A stretch of DNA of 64,000 nt. Source: Plotosus lineatus. Taxonomy: Eukaryota; Chordata; Actinopteri; Siluriformes; Plotosidae. Of this stretch, positions 1 to 9,480 are shown in pieces. The position numbers and the translations under genes are program-made. The stretch spans positions 60,625,580 to 60,689,579 of the forward strand of contig CM045729.1 in assembly GCA_024760905.1 (NCBI GenBank), read 5' to 3'. Below the pieces are notes generated by a model. The model had not been told where the DNA came from. It did no database searches and worked only from the letters and a program-made list of their open reading frames with translations. Each line of letters begins with the position of its first letter. Positions within the stretch are counted from its first letter, which is position 1.

Positions 1-490
1 TCTGGGCATGAAACCAAACTGTTGTTCACAAATGCTGACTTCTGCCCTTAGTCTAGCTTCCACTATTCTTTCCCATAACTTCATCGTATGGCTCATCAAC
101 TTTATCCCTCTGTAGTTGCCACAACTCTGCACGTCTCCCTTGTTCTTAAAAATGGGCACCAGCACACTTCTCCTCCATTCCTCTGGCATCTGCTCACTCT
201 CTAAGACCTTGTTAAATGTTCTTGTCAGAAAATCTACTGCTACCTCTCCTAGACACTTCCATACCTCCACCGGTATGTCATCAGGACCAACTGCCTTTCC
301 ATTCTTCATCCTCTTCAATGCCCTCCTCACTTCACCCTTACTAATCTTTGCTACTTCCTGGTCCTCAACAGTCACCTCTTCTACTCTTTTTCTCTCTCAT
401 TTTCCTCATTCATCAGCTCTTCAAAGTACTCTTTCCATCTTCCCAGCACACTTCTGTCATCAGTCAATACATTTCCCTCTCTGTCCTTTA

Positions 491-1192
491 TCAATCTAAC
501 TTGCTGCACGTCCTTCCCATCTCTATTTCTCTGCTGTGCCAACCTGTATAAATCATTTCCTCCTCCTTACTTTCCAACCGAGCATACAAGTCATCAAACA
601 CGCTCTGTTTGGCCTTTGACACTGCTACCTTTGCCTTACGCTGTGTCTCCCTGTACTCCTGTTTACTCTCTTCGGTTTTGTCAATGTCCCACTTCTTCTT
701 AGCTAATCTCTTCCTTTGTACACACTCCTGCACTTCCTCATTCCACCACCAAGTCTCCTTATCTACTTTCCTTCCAGATGACACACCAAGTATTCTCCTA
801 CCTGTCTCCCTGATCACATTCGCTGTAGTTGTCCAGTCATCTGGAAGCACTTCCTGACCACCCAAAGCCTGTTTCAACTCCTCCTTGAAGACAACCCGAC
901 ACTCTTCCTTTTTCAACTTCCACCACTTTGTCTTCTGCTCTGCCTTTGCCTTCTTCACCTTCCTCACCATCAGCATCATCCTGCACACCACCATCCTATG
1001 CTGTTTGGCAACACTCTCACCCGCTACTACTTTGCAGTCACTGACTTCCTTTAAATTACATCGCCTGCACAAGATGTAGTCTACCTGTGTGCTCCTACCT
1101 CCACTTTTATAAGTCACCCTATGCTCCTCTCTCTTCTGGAAGAAAGTATTCACCACAGCCATTTCCATCATTTTTGCAAAATCTACCAACAT
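491..1192 (-). pseudogene. RTE endonuclease C-terminal half and linker (copy A)
   Basis: This is a 233-codon frame continuing the endonuclease: VVNTFFQKREEHRVTYKSG, then RSTQVDYILCRR (equivalent of the D/H-containing C-terminal endonuclease region), followed by a Lys/Glu-rich linker (KAKAEQKTKWWKLKKEE, WWWNEEVQECVQRKR) that leads toward the RT. The start shown is only the first Met after a frameshift; homologous residues precede it in another frame. The RT beginning lies at 1-490 in broken frames (for example the VEVWKCLGE-like stretch). Compare the near-identical segment at 23202-23747. Confidence 0.75.
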
Positions 1193-1330
1193 CTGTCCTT
1201 CATGCTCCTGTCCTGGATACCAAACCTACCCATCACTTCCTCGTCCCCTCTGTTTCCTGCACCAACATGTCCATTGAAGTCTGCCCCAATGACCACTCTT
1301 TCACCTCTGGGGTACTCTGCATCACTTCAT

Positions 1331-1882
1331 CTAACTCCTCCAGAATCTCTCCTTCTCTTCTCGCTCACATCCTGTCTGTGGGGCATAAGCACTAACAACA
1401 TTGACCATCACACCTTTAATTTCTAACTTGAGACTCATCACTCTGTCTGACACTCTTTTCATTTCTAGAACATTCCTGGCAAACTCCTCCTTCAAGATGA
1501 CTCCGACTCCATTTCTCTTCCCATCCACACCGTGATAAAACAGCTTAAACCCTGCTCCTATGCTTCTAGCCTTGCGACCTTTCCACCTGGTCTCCTGAAC
1601 ACACAGTATGTCCACCTTCCTCCTCTGCATCATGTCAGCCAGCTCTCTACCTTTTCCTGTCATAGTTCCAATATTCAAAGTCCCTACTTTCAGTCCTAGA
1701 CTCATGCCTTTCCTCTTCTCTCTCTGGCAACGGACACGCCTCCCGCCTCTCCTTCTTCGACGTCTTCGACCAACAGTAGTCCAATTTCCATCAGCACCCT
1801 GTTGGTTGACGGCACTGATGGCGGTCGTTGTTAACCCGGGCCTCGACCGATCCGGTATGTCATTCTTTCTTGTGATTCGCAT
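1331..1882 (-). pseudogene. RTE endonuclease, N-terminal half (copy A)
   Basis: This is a 183-codon frame beginning with an Arg/Gly-rich leader and then the APE-type endonuclease start. Visible motifs are GTLNIGTM, the catalytic-site stretch ILCVQETRWKG (the Glu is the metal ligand of the family), FYHGVDGKRNGVGVIL, and VSAYAPQTGC. The frame ends early at ERFWRS, where the homologous copy at 23.7-24.4 kb continues, so a frameshift separates it from the next segment. It is one piece of a former single ORF, not an independent gene. No promoter can be identified beyond the leader of the LINE itself. Confidence 0.8.
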
Positions 1883-2126
1883 AGTTTATTTGGCATTTGT
1901 TTTACGCCGGATGCCCTTCCTGACGCAACCCTCTGCATTTATCCGGGCTTGGGACCGGCGTGAGGGAGAGACACTGGTTTGTGCCCCCCCCCTCACGGCT
2001 GCATTATTTAAATATTTTGAAAGTAAAGACAGTATATCTGTATACAAAGTCTTGAACAATTGTCTACTTAAATGGAATGTTTTAAGAATGGGTGTTACAA
2101 ATCATTAGTTTCCTGAACTCCTTAAT

Positions 2127-2200
2127 CCTAATTAGGGTCACGGGGAGGGTGGTGCCCATCTCAAGCTGAGGGCAGAGTACACCCTGAAAAGTACAAAATA
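2127..2200 (-). repeat. V-SINE-like 3' tail fragment
   Basis: The reverse complement carries the tail typical of V-SINE-like fish repeats: GGTGTACTCTGCCCT, then GTGACCCTAATTAGGATTAAG. Similar tails occur at 2435, 6405, 36230, 58868 and 62290. It faces the related tail at 2435-2550 in opposite orientation. Confidence 0.6.
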
Positions 2201-2284
2201 ACCTGAACAAACTCTGCATGCCCGGCTATAGATTGAAGCTCGGATGATGAAAGTAAAATGTATGCAGGACTTTCTTTTCTAAAC

Positions 2285-2550
2285 GGAAGCCTGGTGATGA
2301 GGTGCTGGATTACCGATCCCAAGGTCGGGAGTTCTAGCCCCACTATCACCGTGTTGTCACTGCTCGTCCCCCGAGTGCTGCTAACTGGTTATCAAAGGCC
2401 AGCCATGTCTCTCATTGTCTATGGTGAGGTGTTTCTTCCCTGCGATGGTCTGGCGAGCTGAGCTGTTTAGGGTGTACACTGCCCTCGCCCCGAGTCGGCT
2501 GAGATAGGTGCCACTCTCCCTGTGACTCTAATTAGGATTAAACGGTTTGG
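2285..2550 (+). repeat. Chimeric SINE: tRNA-headed SINE core joined to V-SINE tail
   Basis: The first part (about 2285-2425) matches the head and core of the tRNA-headed SINE family in this window: GGTGCTGGATTACCGATCC, GTTCTAGCC as a decayed B box, and GGTTATCAAAGGCCAGCCATG. From about 2430 the sequence switches to a V-SINE tail (GCGATGGTCTGGCGAG, GGGTGTACACTGCCC, CTAATTAGGATTAA). Full family members elsewhere instead continue into an RTE-like tail. Confidence 0.55.
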
Positions 2551-5406
2551 AAAATGCATGCAAAGTAAGTGATCACATGTAAAGAACAAACTTTTTTCTT
2601 ATACTTTATATACAGTTTCCAACAAGGATGTAAAAACAATATTGATTATTTTCTGAATAAAATTAAATAAAATATGATCCCTGGTTTTAAACAAATGGGT
2701 GGGGGGGACAGTATAACTATAATTTACACTTGAAACAATAGTATTTTCTTGAAATAAAATAAATGTGGAACTGCTAATTAAATCTTCTTTCGTAATTCCA
2801 CACAGCTCATTGTTAAAAACTCGACAAAGAATTGTCATTGTCTGAGGATGACTCAATGGCAGGAAACTTGTTCAGTTAAGGTCACTAACCCTGACCTACT
2901 TTTAAGGTTTGTGACTCTGTAGAAGGAACACATTCCATTATTGTCCTATGGAAAAGATATCAGGGTTAAAAAAAATTCAGAGTTTCACACATTTGAACAC
3001 AAGTGTTTCCATTGATGTTTGCATTCCTCTGAGAGTTGATGAGAGACGTTGAAGGAGATGAAGCTGTGCGTTGGGTTAAATAAGGTACATTATTGAAAGA
3101 TAAAACATGAAAGCACAATACCAAGTCGTTTATATTTCCTTTGGGAGGCTACCAAAAGCAGAGCACTGGTGGCATGTATTGTAAAAGCGTCGGTGCAAAG
3201 ATTGGATTAAATATGGGCAGTCTAAAAGGGTTTATATATTAGGTACTTGTGGCTGAAACATGGGGCTCAGTAGAGTGAGGAGAACAAGACCACAGACTTT
3301 TGTGAACGATTAGCTCCCAGCTCTGCAGGGTACTACAGTCTAGCACTAAGAAAAATGGACCTAATGTTCTGATCCTTTTCATACACTGCACCATCCAGAA
3401 TGAAAAGGTGCCCGCTTGTCATTCTTTCCTCCTAACTACCACCTGTCAACTTGGCTTCTGACACCTGTACTATTTCATCAAATCTCAGCGACCATGTTAA
3501 AAGGTCAGTCAAACCCGAGTTTTTATGGCATGACATGGACATGTGGTGTTGGTATTTAGAAACAAACTCCCAGAGCATGGATTCTTAGTGTGTTGTGTTT
3601 CTGTTTCAGAGAAGTGCATGCTGCTGTAGTTTCTGGTTTTGGTTGCTTGTTGGAATGTGCAAAGGGTCTTCAGCGATTAATCTGTGTATTGTCCAATAAT
3701 TGTTCTACTGACACATTGAGCTTTCCTCTGTGAAGGTTTTTTACTTAGTAAGGATGTATTTTATACATATAGAATACATAGAGCCCACAACTGTCCACCA
3801 GTCACCTCCTGATATCAGGGAGCTCCAGAGATCAGCTGGTTTGAAGGTAGTTATAAAAGAAAGAAAGTTATTTAGGTAAGTCACAAAATACGTTCAAAAA
3901 GGTGTCACTGATGGAAGATTGCAAATGGATTTTTTTTTTGGCTTAGAAAGACCTGAAACCGATGCCCTCCAGAGTCAATTTGACCCATTTTGAATTGGCA
4001 GTGAGATCATTAGTTAGTAGCACTGAGAAGCTCTAAAAATATGGTAACTTAATCACTTTAACGATGCTGACCACGAAACGTTATACTTGCATTTACCATA
4101 TTACAATAGTAAAAACAATATATAAGCCACCTGGGCCTAAAATGTTGCAGAATGTGAGCCAAGATTTACTGCAATGCAGTACAAACTTCCAAAGTTGAAG
4201 TCCATATAACTATATCGGGGTTTTTTTTTGTTTGTTTTTTTTAAGTGTAAGGTTGTCGTGCCCATTCTATATAAACTTTTCATTCTGTGTAAAAAGTATC
4301 CATTTGGCAAACAGAATTAAGTTGAGCATAATGTAGAAATAATTCTAAATTCTTTTTCATTGACATTATGTGTAGTTCAGGGTTGTAAAGTCACCAGTAA
4401 ACGGGAACAGCTTTTCTCATACGTCATACAATTTGGACAGCTAAGTTTCGAACTTTGCCAACAAACTTGGAAAATATACCAATAAATTCTATGCCCTTTT
4501 AGGCATTATTTTGTTATTGTCTCACCATCTGTAGAAGCCCCAATGCTCTACAGCATACCAGTCAACCGTATCCATCCACCCTTTTTTGTAGGTTAATATT
4601 TGCTTTAGTCATCTTGTAAACTTGACGATCAAAAGAACAAAATGTGAGTTTGATGTTTTACCCACCTGATTCTAATAAAACACAAATCACATTTTAAAAG
4701 TATTTTGCACAAGTATATCATGTTTCTATTAATTTATGCATGTTCAGTACAACACACATTAGCACAATGACTGTTTAACCAATAATATCATTGATAATGT
4801 CTTTTCTTTAGCCACTTTTAACATCCATGCTAATTAACCAAAGAGCAAACATGGATGGACTCAATCATTGCATGAAAAAGAGTTACTTCTTTCAGTCCCT
4901 GACCTCCACTTGTTTGCACTCCACCAAGGATAATCTTGTAGGTTCCACAAAGTTAAACAAGCGGCACACTGCCAAGTCATCTGCTCTCAGCATGCTGTTT
5001 GAGTGCTGCATTGACAGAGGTCCAGGGGTGGTGCTTTTTGTATACTTTTTTATCATCACTATGATGCATCTCTTTTACTGAGTTATAAGATTTATCAGTA
5101 AAGCACTTAATCACTTTTAGTAGACATTAAATGCAGGTAGTGATTAAATAATTATATAGTTGCTTGAATTCTTTTTCCCCCCTTGTTTACTTATACGTGA
5201 AATCCTCTTGCACAGTGTGTTGTGCACTTGGTTAGTTACTAGTCACTTTTTTTTTTTTTTTCTCTCTTCCTGAAAATTATTGTTATGTAATAAATATATA
5301 TGTGCACATAGTGAATATAAGGCTTGATGTTTAGATAACAGCATGGCACTGACAGTAAACAAAAAGTATTATAGTACTTTTCTTTTTAATTTCTTCTTTT
5401 CCTCAG
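2551..5406. other. AT-rich stretch without recognised gene
   Basis: I see no convincing exon, RNA gene or mobile element here. Homopolymer T runs occur near 4220 and 5250. The short open frames (for example at 4827-5081) have no recognisable motif. The 3' end (5380-5406) is a pyrimidine-rich tract that serves as the acceptor for the candidate exon at 5407. Confidence 0.5.
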
Positions 5407-5538
5407 TCTCTTAATTTTCCACAATGGATTCTACTACCAGAACTGCCCCAGAGAAGAAGGAGTGCAAGAGTTCAGGTCTGGATACGAGCAGCTACTCTGA
5501 CCTTCCCAAGAAGCCCTCACCCTCCACAATGTCACGAG
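5407..5538 (+). CDS. Candidate first coding exon of an unidentified host gene
   Basis: A pyrimidine-rich tract ending TTCCTCAG precedes 5407, and a GTATGA donor follows 5538, so both splice sites look good. After a 17-base leader, an ATG at 5424 opens 38 codons plus one base (phase 1). The peptide starts MDSTTRTAPEKKECKSSG and ends PKKPSPSTMSR; it is rich in Ser, Lys and Pro and looks like a disordered N-terminus. Base composition differs from the AT-rich surroundings. The piece is not repeated elsewhere in the window. I do not recognise the protein. No other exon of the gene could be found by eye, so introns must be long or the gene leaves the window. The alternative is a chance open stretch. 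Confidence 0.5.
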
Positions 5539-6404
5539 GTATGAAAGCTTATTGAAAAAAAAAACCCACTATACTTCACCAGAACACGTTACCTACACTC
5601 TATCAATATTAAGTAAGAGATCTGTCTTAAATTATATGCTCAGATAATGTTCACCTTCAGGTGAGCCAGACACATGTGTGAAATTGTAAGTAGGAGATGA
5701 TCAAATGCTTTAAAGGTGAATTCAAGTATAGTAATCAATATTAATGAAACCAGTCCTACAGAGCTTGTCTCAAATGGACCATCAATTGTATAAAAAGGAC
5801 AATTCTGTGAAAGACTTTCATAAAAGTTTCAAAACGGGCTTTTACTTTGTATTGCCGAGGAAACCACTTTAATTTGGCGGTTAGCGGATGCTGACTCATG
5901 TCTCGTTCCAAAAAGGTTTGTCAATTTCTCACTTGATTCAGTGGTCAAAAAGGGAGAATAAAGCAAAGAGTGGAGAAAGTAGCAAATGTTTAAAAGATGA
6001 ATCTGTGAATGTGTGATGAAATACCAGACTAACGAGTTTGAAAGACCTTGTTCTTTCCCCCAGAGGATAAATGTTATAAATTACTTAAGCAGCTGGTGGA
6101 AGTGTGGTCTACACCATCCGAGTCCTCTGACAAACATGAGCTTGGCAAAAGACCTTTGAAATGCTAATGGATTTTCATATCAATGTATTTCACTACTTAA
6201 TGAAAGGCTTGGTGGCCTGCCATAAGAAGGCAGTGATCATTAATTGTTAAGGAAGCTGATCGAAATAGGACATTACTTTACATGGTGTTCATAGCCAGCA
6301 AAGACAAACTTTTTTTTTTATTTTATTTTTTTTTTATTCTTTTAAATAATCATTTTTAATATTAAACTGGTCGTAAATCAAACATTTAATCATTCTCTCA
6401 TTTC
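5539..6404. other. Presumed intronic DNA, nothing recognised
   Basis: This is unique-looking AT-rich sequence after the candidate donor site, with poly-A and poly-T runs near 5555 and 6310. There are no open frames of note and no element ends. Confidence 0.45.
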
Positions 6405-6605
6405 CTGAATTAATTAATCCTGCTAGGGCTGCAGGGATGCTGAAGCCTATCTCATCTGACGCTAGGCCAGGCCAAGGTGGGGTACACCCTGAATAGCTTC
6501 TCAGACCATCAAAGCCCCAATATACAGAAACAATTCACACTCAGACTTTGAGGCAATTTGAAGCCTTTAATTAGTCTAATGTGCTTCCCACTCAATCATA
6601 GGCAG
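6405..6605 (-). repeat. V-SINE-like fragment
   Basis: The minus strand reads a decayed V-SINE body and tail: GGGTGTACCCCACCTTGGCC, then GCAGCCCTAGCAGGATTAATT. The GGCAATTTGAAG stretch near 6551 is the antisense of the conserved body motif seen in the copies at 53.9 and 62.4 kb. Confidence 0.5.
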
Positions 6606-7073
6606 AGCATGTTAACTCCATACAGAATGGGCCTCGCCGAGCTCAGGACTGTCTTGACCATATCGCCCGAGTTACTCAACAGTTGATGGAAAAGTTGAAT
6701 GTTGTGCAGCGAGGAAGCAGATTGGCACAATTTTAAATAATGGGTCAGAAATTGCAAACTCCTATCTTGTGCTTTTAAAAAAACATTAGGAAATTGAAGG
6801 AATGACGACTTACTTCTGGAGTTCATATGAGATAATGCACTAGTGCTGGAGCTCGAAAGTTATTTATTCTACCCGTGTTACTTATACTTAGTGAGGTAAC
6901 ACTGTGGGATTCATGACTTGCCAGAAGAGACTGATGAAGAAAAATTATTATTTTTTGTCTCTACCAGTTCATATTTTCTTTTTTTTCTTTTTTTTTAAAT
7001 ATAGAATTTTTTGGTGGCTAGAGCTTAAGACTTAAGATCATGCATATATATATTTTCATTATTCCAGGGGAAA

Positions 7074-7199
7074 AAAACTGTAGCACTGGATGATTTTATT
7101 TGATCTGCCCCCCCCCCCCCCCCCAAAAAAAAAAAAAAAAAAAAACTGTAGCACTGGATGATTTTATTTGATCTGCCCCCCAAAAAAAAAAAAAACTGT
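7074..7199. repeat. Local tandem duplication with poly-C and poly-A
   Basis: A unit consisting of AACTGTAGCACTGGATGATT, then TTATTTGATCTGCCC and C and A runs occurs twice in a row (starting about 7076 and 7145). The first copy has about 22 C and about 21 A, the second 6 C and 13 A. Slippage in homopolymers is the likely cause. The surrounding 6606-7650 holds no gene I can support. Confidence 0.7.
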
Positions 7200-7650
7200 T
7201 TCTTCTGGTATTAACTTAAAAAAAAACCCAACCTAATTCCAACAACTGCTTTACTTGGTCATCTCAGAAAGAAAATACATATTTTATCAGTTGTGTAATT
7301 TTACATACCATGACATAAAAAAAAAAAAAAAAAATCAAGCTGGTCCATAACCAGATCTTAAAATTAGGTAAAGAGAACCTCAGAAGACCAATAACACATG
7401 GTCTAAATTGGTCATTATTTATGTCATAAAAACTCATCTAAAATGCAGAAGACGTGTGTGAAAAACTAAGTTTGTTGCACAATTGAATAGCTATGTAACC
7501 ACTTTTAGGAGTGGTAATGTGAAGGAATAGTTTTCTTTAAGATTTTGAGTCTGCTTCATTCAGAAATCAGTATTTGGTGGAATAAAATTTTAATCACATC
7601 ATTCATGTGTGTTGGCATGCTGTTCATGTTGCTCTTGTGGCATAAAGTCA

Positions 7651-7980
7651 GACTTCTTCTGTTCCGTTTGGCTATTTTCCTTTTTTCAGGGGTCGCCACA
7701 GGATTCGGCATAGGTTTTTATGTCAGATGCCCTTCCTGACAGAACCCTTTAGCAAGGGACAGAAACACGCTGACGGATATGCCGCTATTCTTTACGAAAG
7801 TCAGCAATGGTTCTTTTACATGCCTCACACCATAGACAGTGAGAGACATGGCCAGCCTTTGATAACCCAGTTAGCTGCACTGGGGGGGGACAGTGACAAC
7901 CTTGTGGAGAGTGGGACTCGAACCCCTAACCTTACGATCAGCGATCCAGCACCCATTACTACCAGGCCACCACTGCCCCG
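7651..7980 (-). repeat. tRNA-headed SINE with RTE-like tail (copy S1)
   Basis: On the minus strand it starts GGGGCAGTGGTGGCCTGGTA (A-box region), carries a B box GGTTCGAGTCC-like (GGGGTTCGAGTCCCACT), the core GGTTATCAAAGGCTGGCCATG, and ends with GGAAGGGCATCTGACATAAA and TGTGGCGACCCCTGAAAAAA. Five further copies or parts lie at 8890, 30939, 31373, 34806 and 46751. It is flanked not by a direct repeat but by a perfect 14-bp inverted repeat: 7637-7650 (GTGGCATAAAGTCA) and 7981-7994 (TGACTTTATGCCAC). Confidence 0.8.
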
Positions 7981-8016
7981 TGACTTTATGCCACTATTGG
8001 GGCAAAAATTCAATCA

Positions 8017-8340
8017 GTTCAGCTTTGTCTGATGGTCTTGATAACTTACCACTCTCAACTCACAAGGAAGAAGGTTCTTGGTTCAAGCCTTGTGGTCGGT
8101 GAGGGTGTTTCCGTGTGAGGCTTGCATGCTTTTCCTGCTTCACTGCATAGTTTCCTGAGGGTACTTCAGTTTCCTCCCACAGTCCAAAGCATGAATTACA
8201 AAATGAGCTAATTGGCTGCTTTGCATTGCCTCTGGGTGGGAATGTGAATGGTTGGTTGTCGGTGTGGTTCCTGAAATGGACTGGTGAGCTGTGTGTACTC
8301 CACCAGAATCTGCTTCTGTGACATTAAAATGAATTGTGTT
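8017..8340 (+). repeat. V-SINE-like element
   Basis: The tRNA-related head (CACAAGGAAGAAGGTTCTTG, then GTTCAAGCC as B box) is followed by the conserved V-SINE body: TTTCCGTGTGAGGCTTGCAT, TTTCCTCCCACAGTCCAAAG, GAGCTAATTGGCTGC and GGGAATGTGAATGGTTG. It decays toward 8340. The head plus its upstream neighbour S1 is duplicated at 30.94-31.37 kb. Confidence 0.7.
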
Positions 8341-8386
8341 TGTGTTGGAAATTGACCACACTCTAGAATAAAATGGCTGCCCCCCC

Positions 8387-8413
8387 CACACACACACACA
8401 CACACACACACAC
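8387..8413. repeat. (CA)n microsatellite
   Basis: CA dinucleotides follow a short C run; a (GTAT)n stretch follows at about 8421-8443. Open frames across it (MCVCV...) are artefacts. Confidence 0.95.
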
Positions 8414-8530
8414 GTATGTTTGCATATATGTATGTATGTATGTATGAGAGAGAAAGAGCGATAGATAGGCTTGTGATTTAAGAAAAAATCTTGCTCTTAA
8501 GCAAGACCCATAATTTTGTCTAGAGCACTA

Positions 8531-8790
8531 TACACACACACCTGACATGGACTACACAAAACCTCTGAAGGTGTGCTCTGGCATCTGGAACCAAGATGTT
8601 ATCAGATCCTTTAAGTCCTGTAAGTTGCAAGGTGGAGCCACCATGGATTGGACTTGTATGTCCAGCACATCCCAGTGAGAACCTCAATCAGATTAAGATC
8701 TGGGGAATTTTAAGGCAAAGTCAGCACCTTGAGCTCTGTCATGTTCCTCAAACAATGTTTGCAGTGTGGTAGTGTGCAATAACTCACTGA
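8531..8790 (-). pseudogene. Decayed Tc1/mariner-type transposase C-terminal fragment
   Basis: Read on the minus strand in drifting frames, the piece gives the DDE-domain end of an IS630/Tc1-like transposase: NSPDLNLIE (the catalytic Glu motif, normally NSPDLNPIE), then DVLDIQVQSMVAPP, LQDLKDLITSW and QMPEHTFRGL. Stops and frameshifts interrupt it and the N-terminal two thirds are missing. The family catalyses cut-and-paste transposition into TA. It is a different subfamily from the element at 33.1-34.6 kb, which is far better preserved. No inverted repeats were found next to it. Confidence 0.65.
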
Positions 8791-8889
8791 AAGAGGTCAC
8801 TGCCGTTATAGTCGGTGAGTTCAGCAAGCAAAGTACAATTGCTATCTAACTAGTGGCAATTTATTTATGTTGATGTACTGTATTAACCA

Positions 8890-9210
8890 GGATAGGGCGC
8901 AGGATCGCTGATCCTAAGGTTGGGGGTTCGAGTCCCCACAGGGTTGTCACTGTCTCCCCCAGTGCAGCTAACTGGGTTATCAACGGTGGGCCATGTCTCT
9001 CACTGTCTATGGTGAGAGGCATGTAAAAGAACCATTGCTGACTTTCGTAAAGAGTAACTGCAAAGATGTCAGCGTGTTTCTGTCCCTTGCTAAAGGGTTG
9101 TGACAGGAAGGGCATCTGATGTAAAAACCCATGCCAAATCAAATGTGCGAATCAGATGATTCGCTGTGGTGACTCCCGAGAAAGGGAAAAAGCCGAAAGG
9201 AAAAGAAGAC
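8890..9210 (+). repeat. tRNA-headed SINE (copy S2, 5'-truncated)
   Basis: It begins inside the head at GATAGGGCGCAGGATCGCTG, keeps the B box GGTTCGAGTCC, the full core, the GACAGGAAGGGCATCTGATG stretch and the tail AAAAGCCGAAAGGAAAAGAA. The first about 20 bases of the head present in S5 are missing. No clear target duplication was found. Confidence 0.8.
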
Positions 9211-9259
9211 ATTTATTAGTCAGTTCAGACAAATTAATCATACAAGGGAAATTATTGCT

Positions 9260-9480
9260 TCTGCAATTAATCCATCCAAAGTGAGAACACCCACTCAGAG
9301 CAGTGGGCTACCACAAATTGGAGTGCCCAGGGAGCAGTTGCGGGTGAAGTGCCTGGCTCAGGGGCACTTCAGCCATGAATGTGGAGGAAGGGATGGTGCT
9401 GCTCACCACCACCCAACCCAACGCCACACGTTTTTCCTGCTGGACCGCTGAACCACCAACTCACTTGCTAATAGTTTAAT
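9260..9480 (-). repeat. Interspersed repeat of a common fish type
   Basis: It contains CCCAGGGAGCAGTTGCGGGT, then GCTCAGGGGCACTTCAGCC, a motif pair I recognise from widespread teleost repeats. The orientation and family name are uncertain. There is no open frame. Confidence 0.4.

Larger units (their letters stand above)
1..2003 (-). mobile_element. RTE-clade LINE, copy A (5' part; runs off window start)
   Basis: The element is read on the minus strand. Its 5' end, a poly-G/C tract next to a GTGCCGTGAGG-like leader, lies near 2003, and the window edge cuts it inside the reverse transcriptase. The order is 5' leader, APE endonuclease (about 1882 down to 700), linker, then the start of the RT region. 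A second copy at 21.8-24.4 kb matches it throughout, which fixes its identity and 5' boundary. Frameshifts and stops break the frame into at least three pieces, so this copy is dead. RTE endonucleases nick chromosomal DNA for target-primed reverse transcription. The clade call rests on the endonuclease start (VGTLNxGTMTGKGRELADMM) and on the RT seen in copy C. Confidence 0.85.

Noticed and set aside
116..2108. Plus-strand open frames of 60-166 codons at 0-2 kb and 22.5-24.4 kb
   Set aside because: They are antisense shadows of the RTE endonuclease and RT, giving low-complexity Ser/Leu/Phe-rich peptides.
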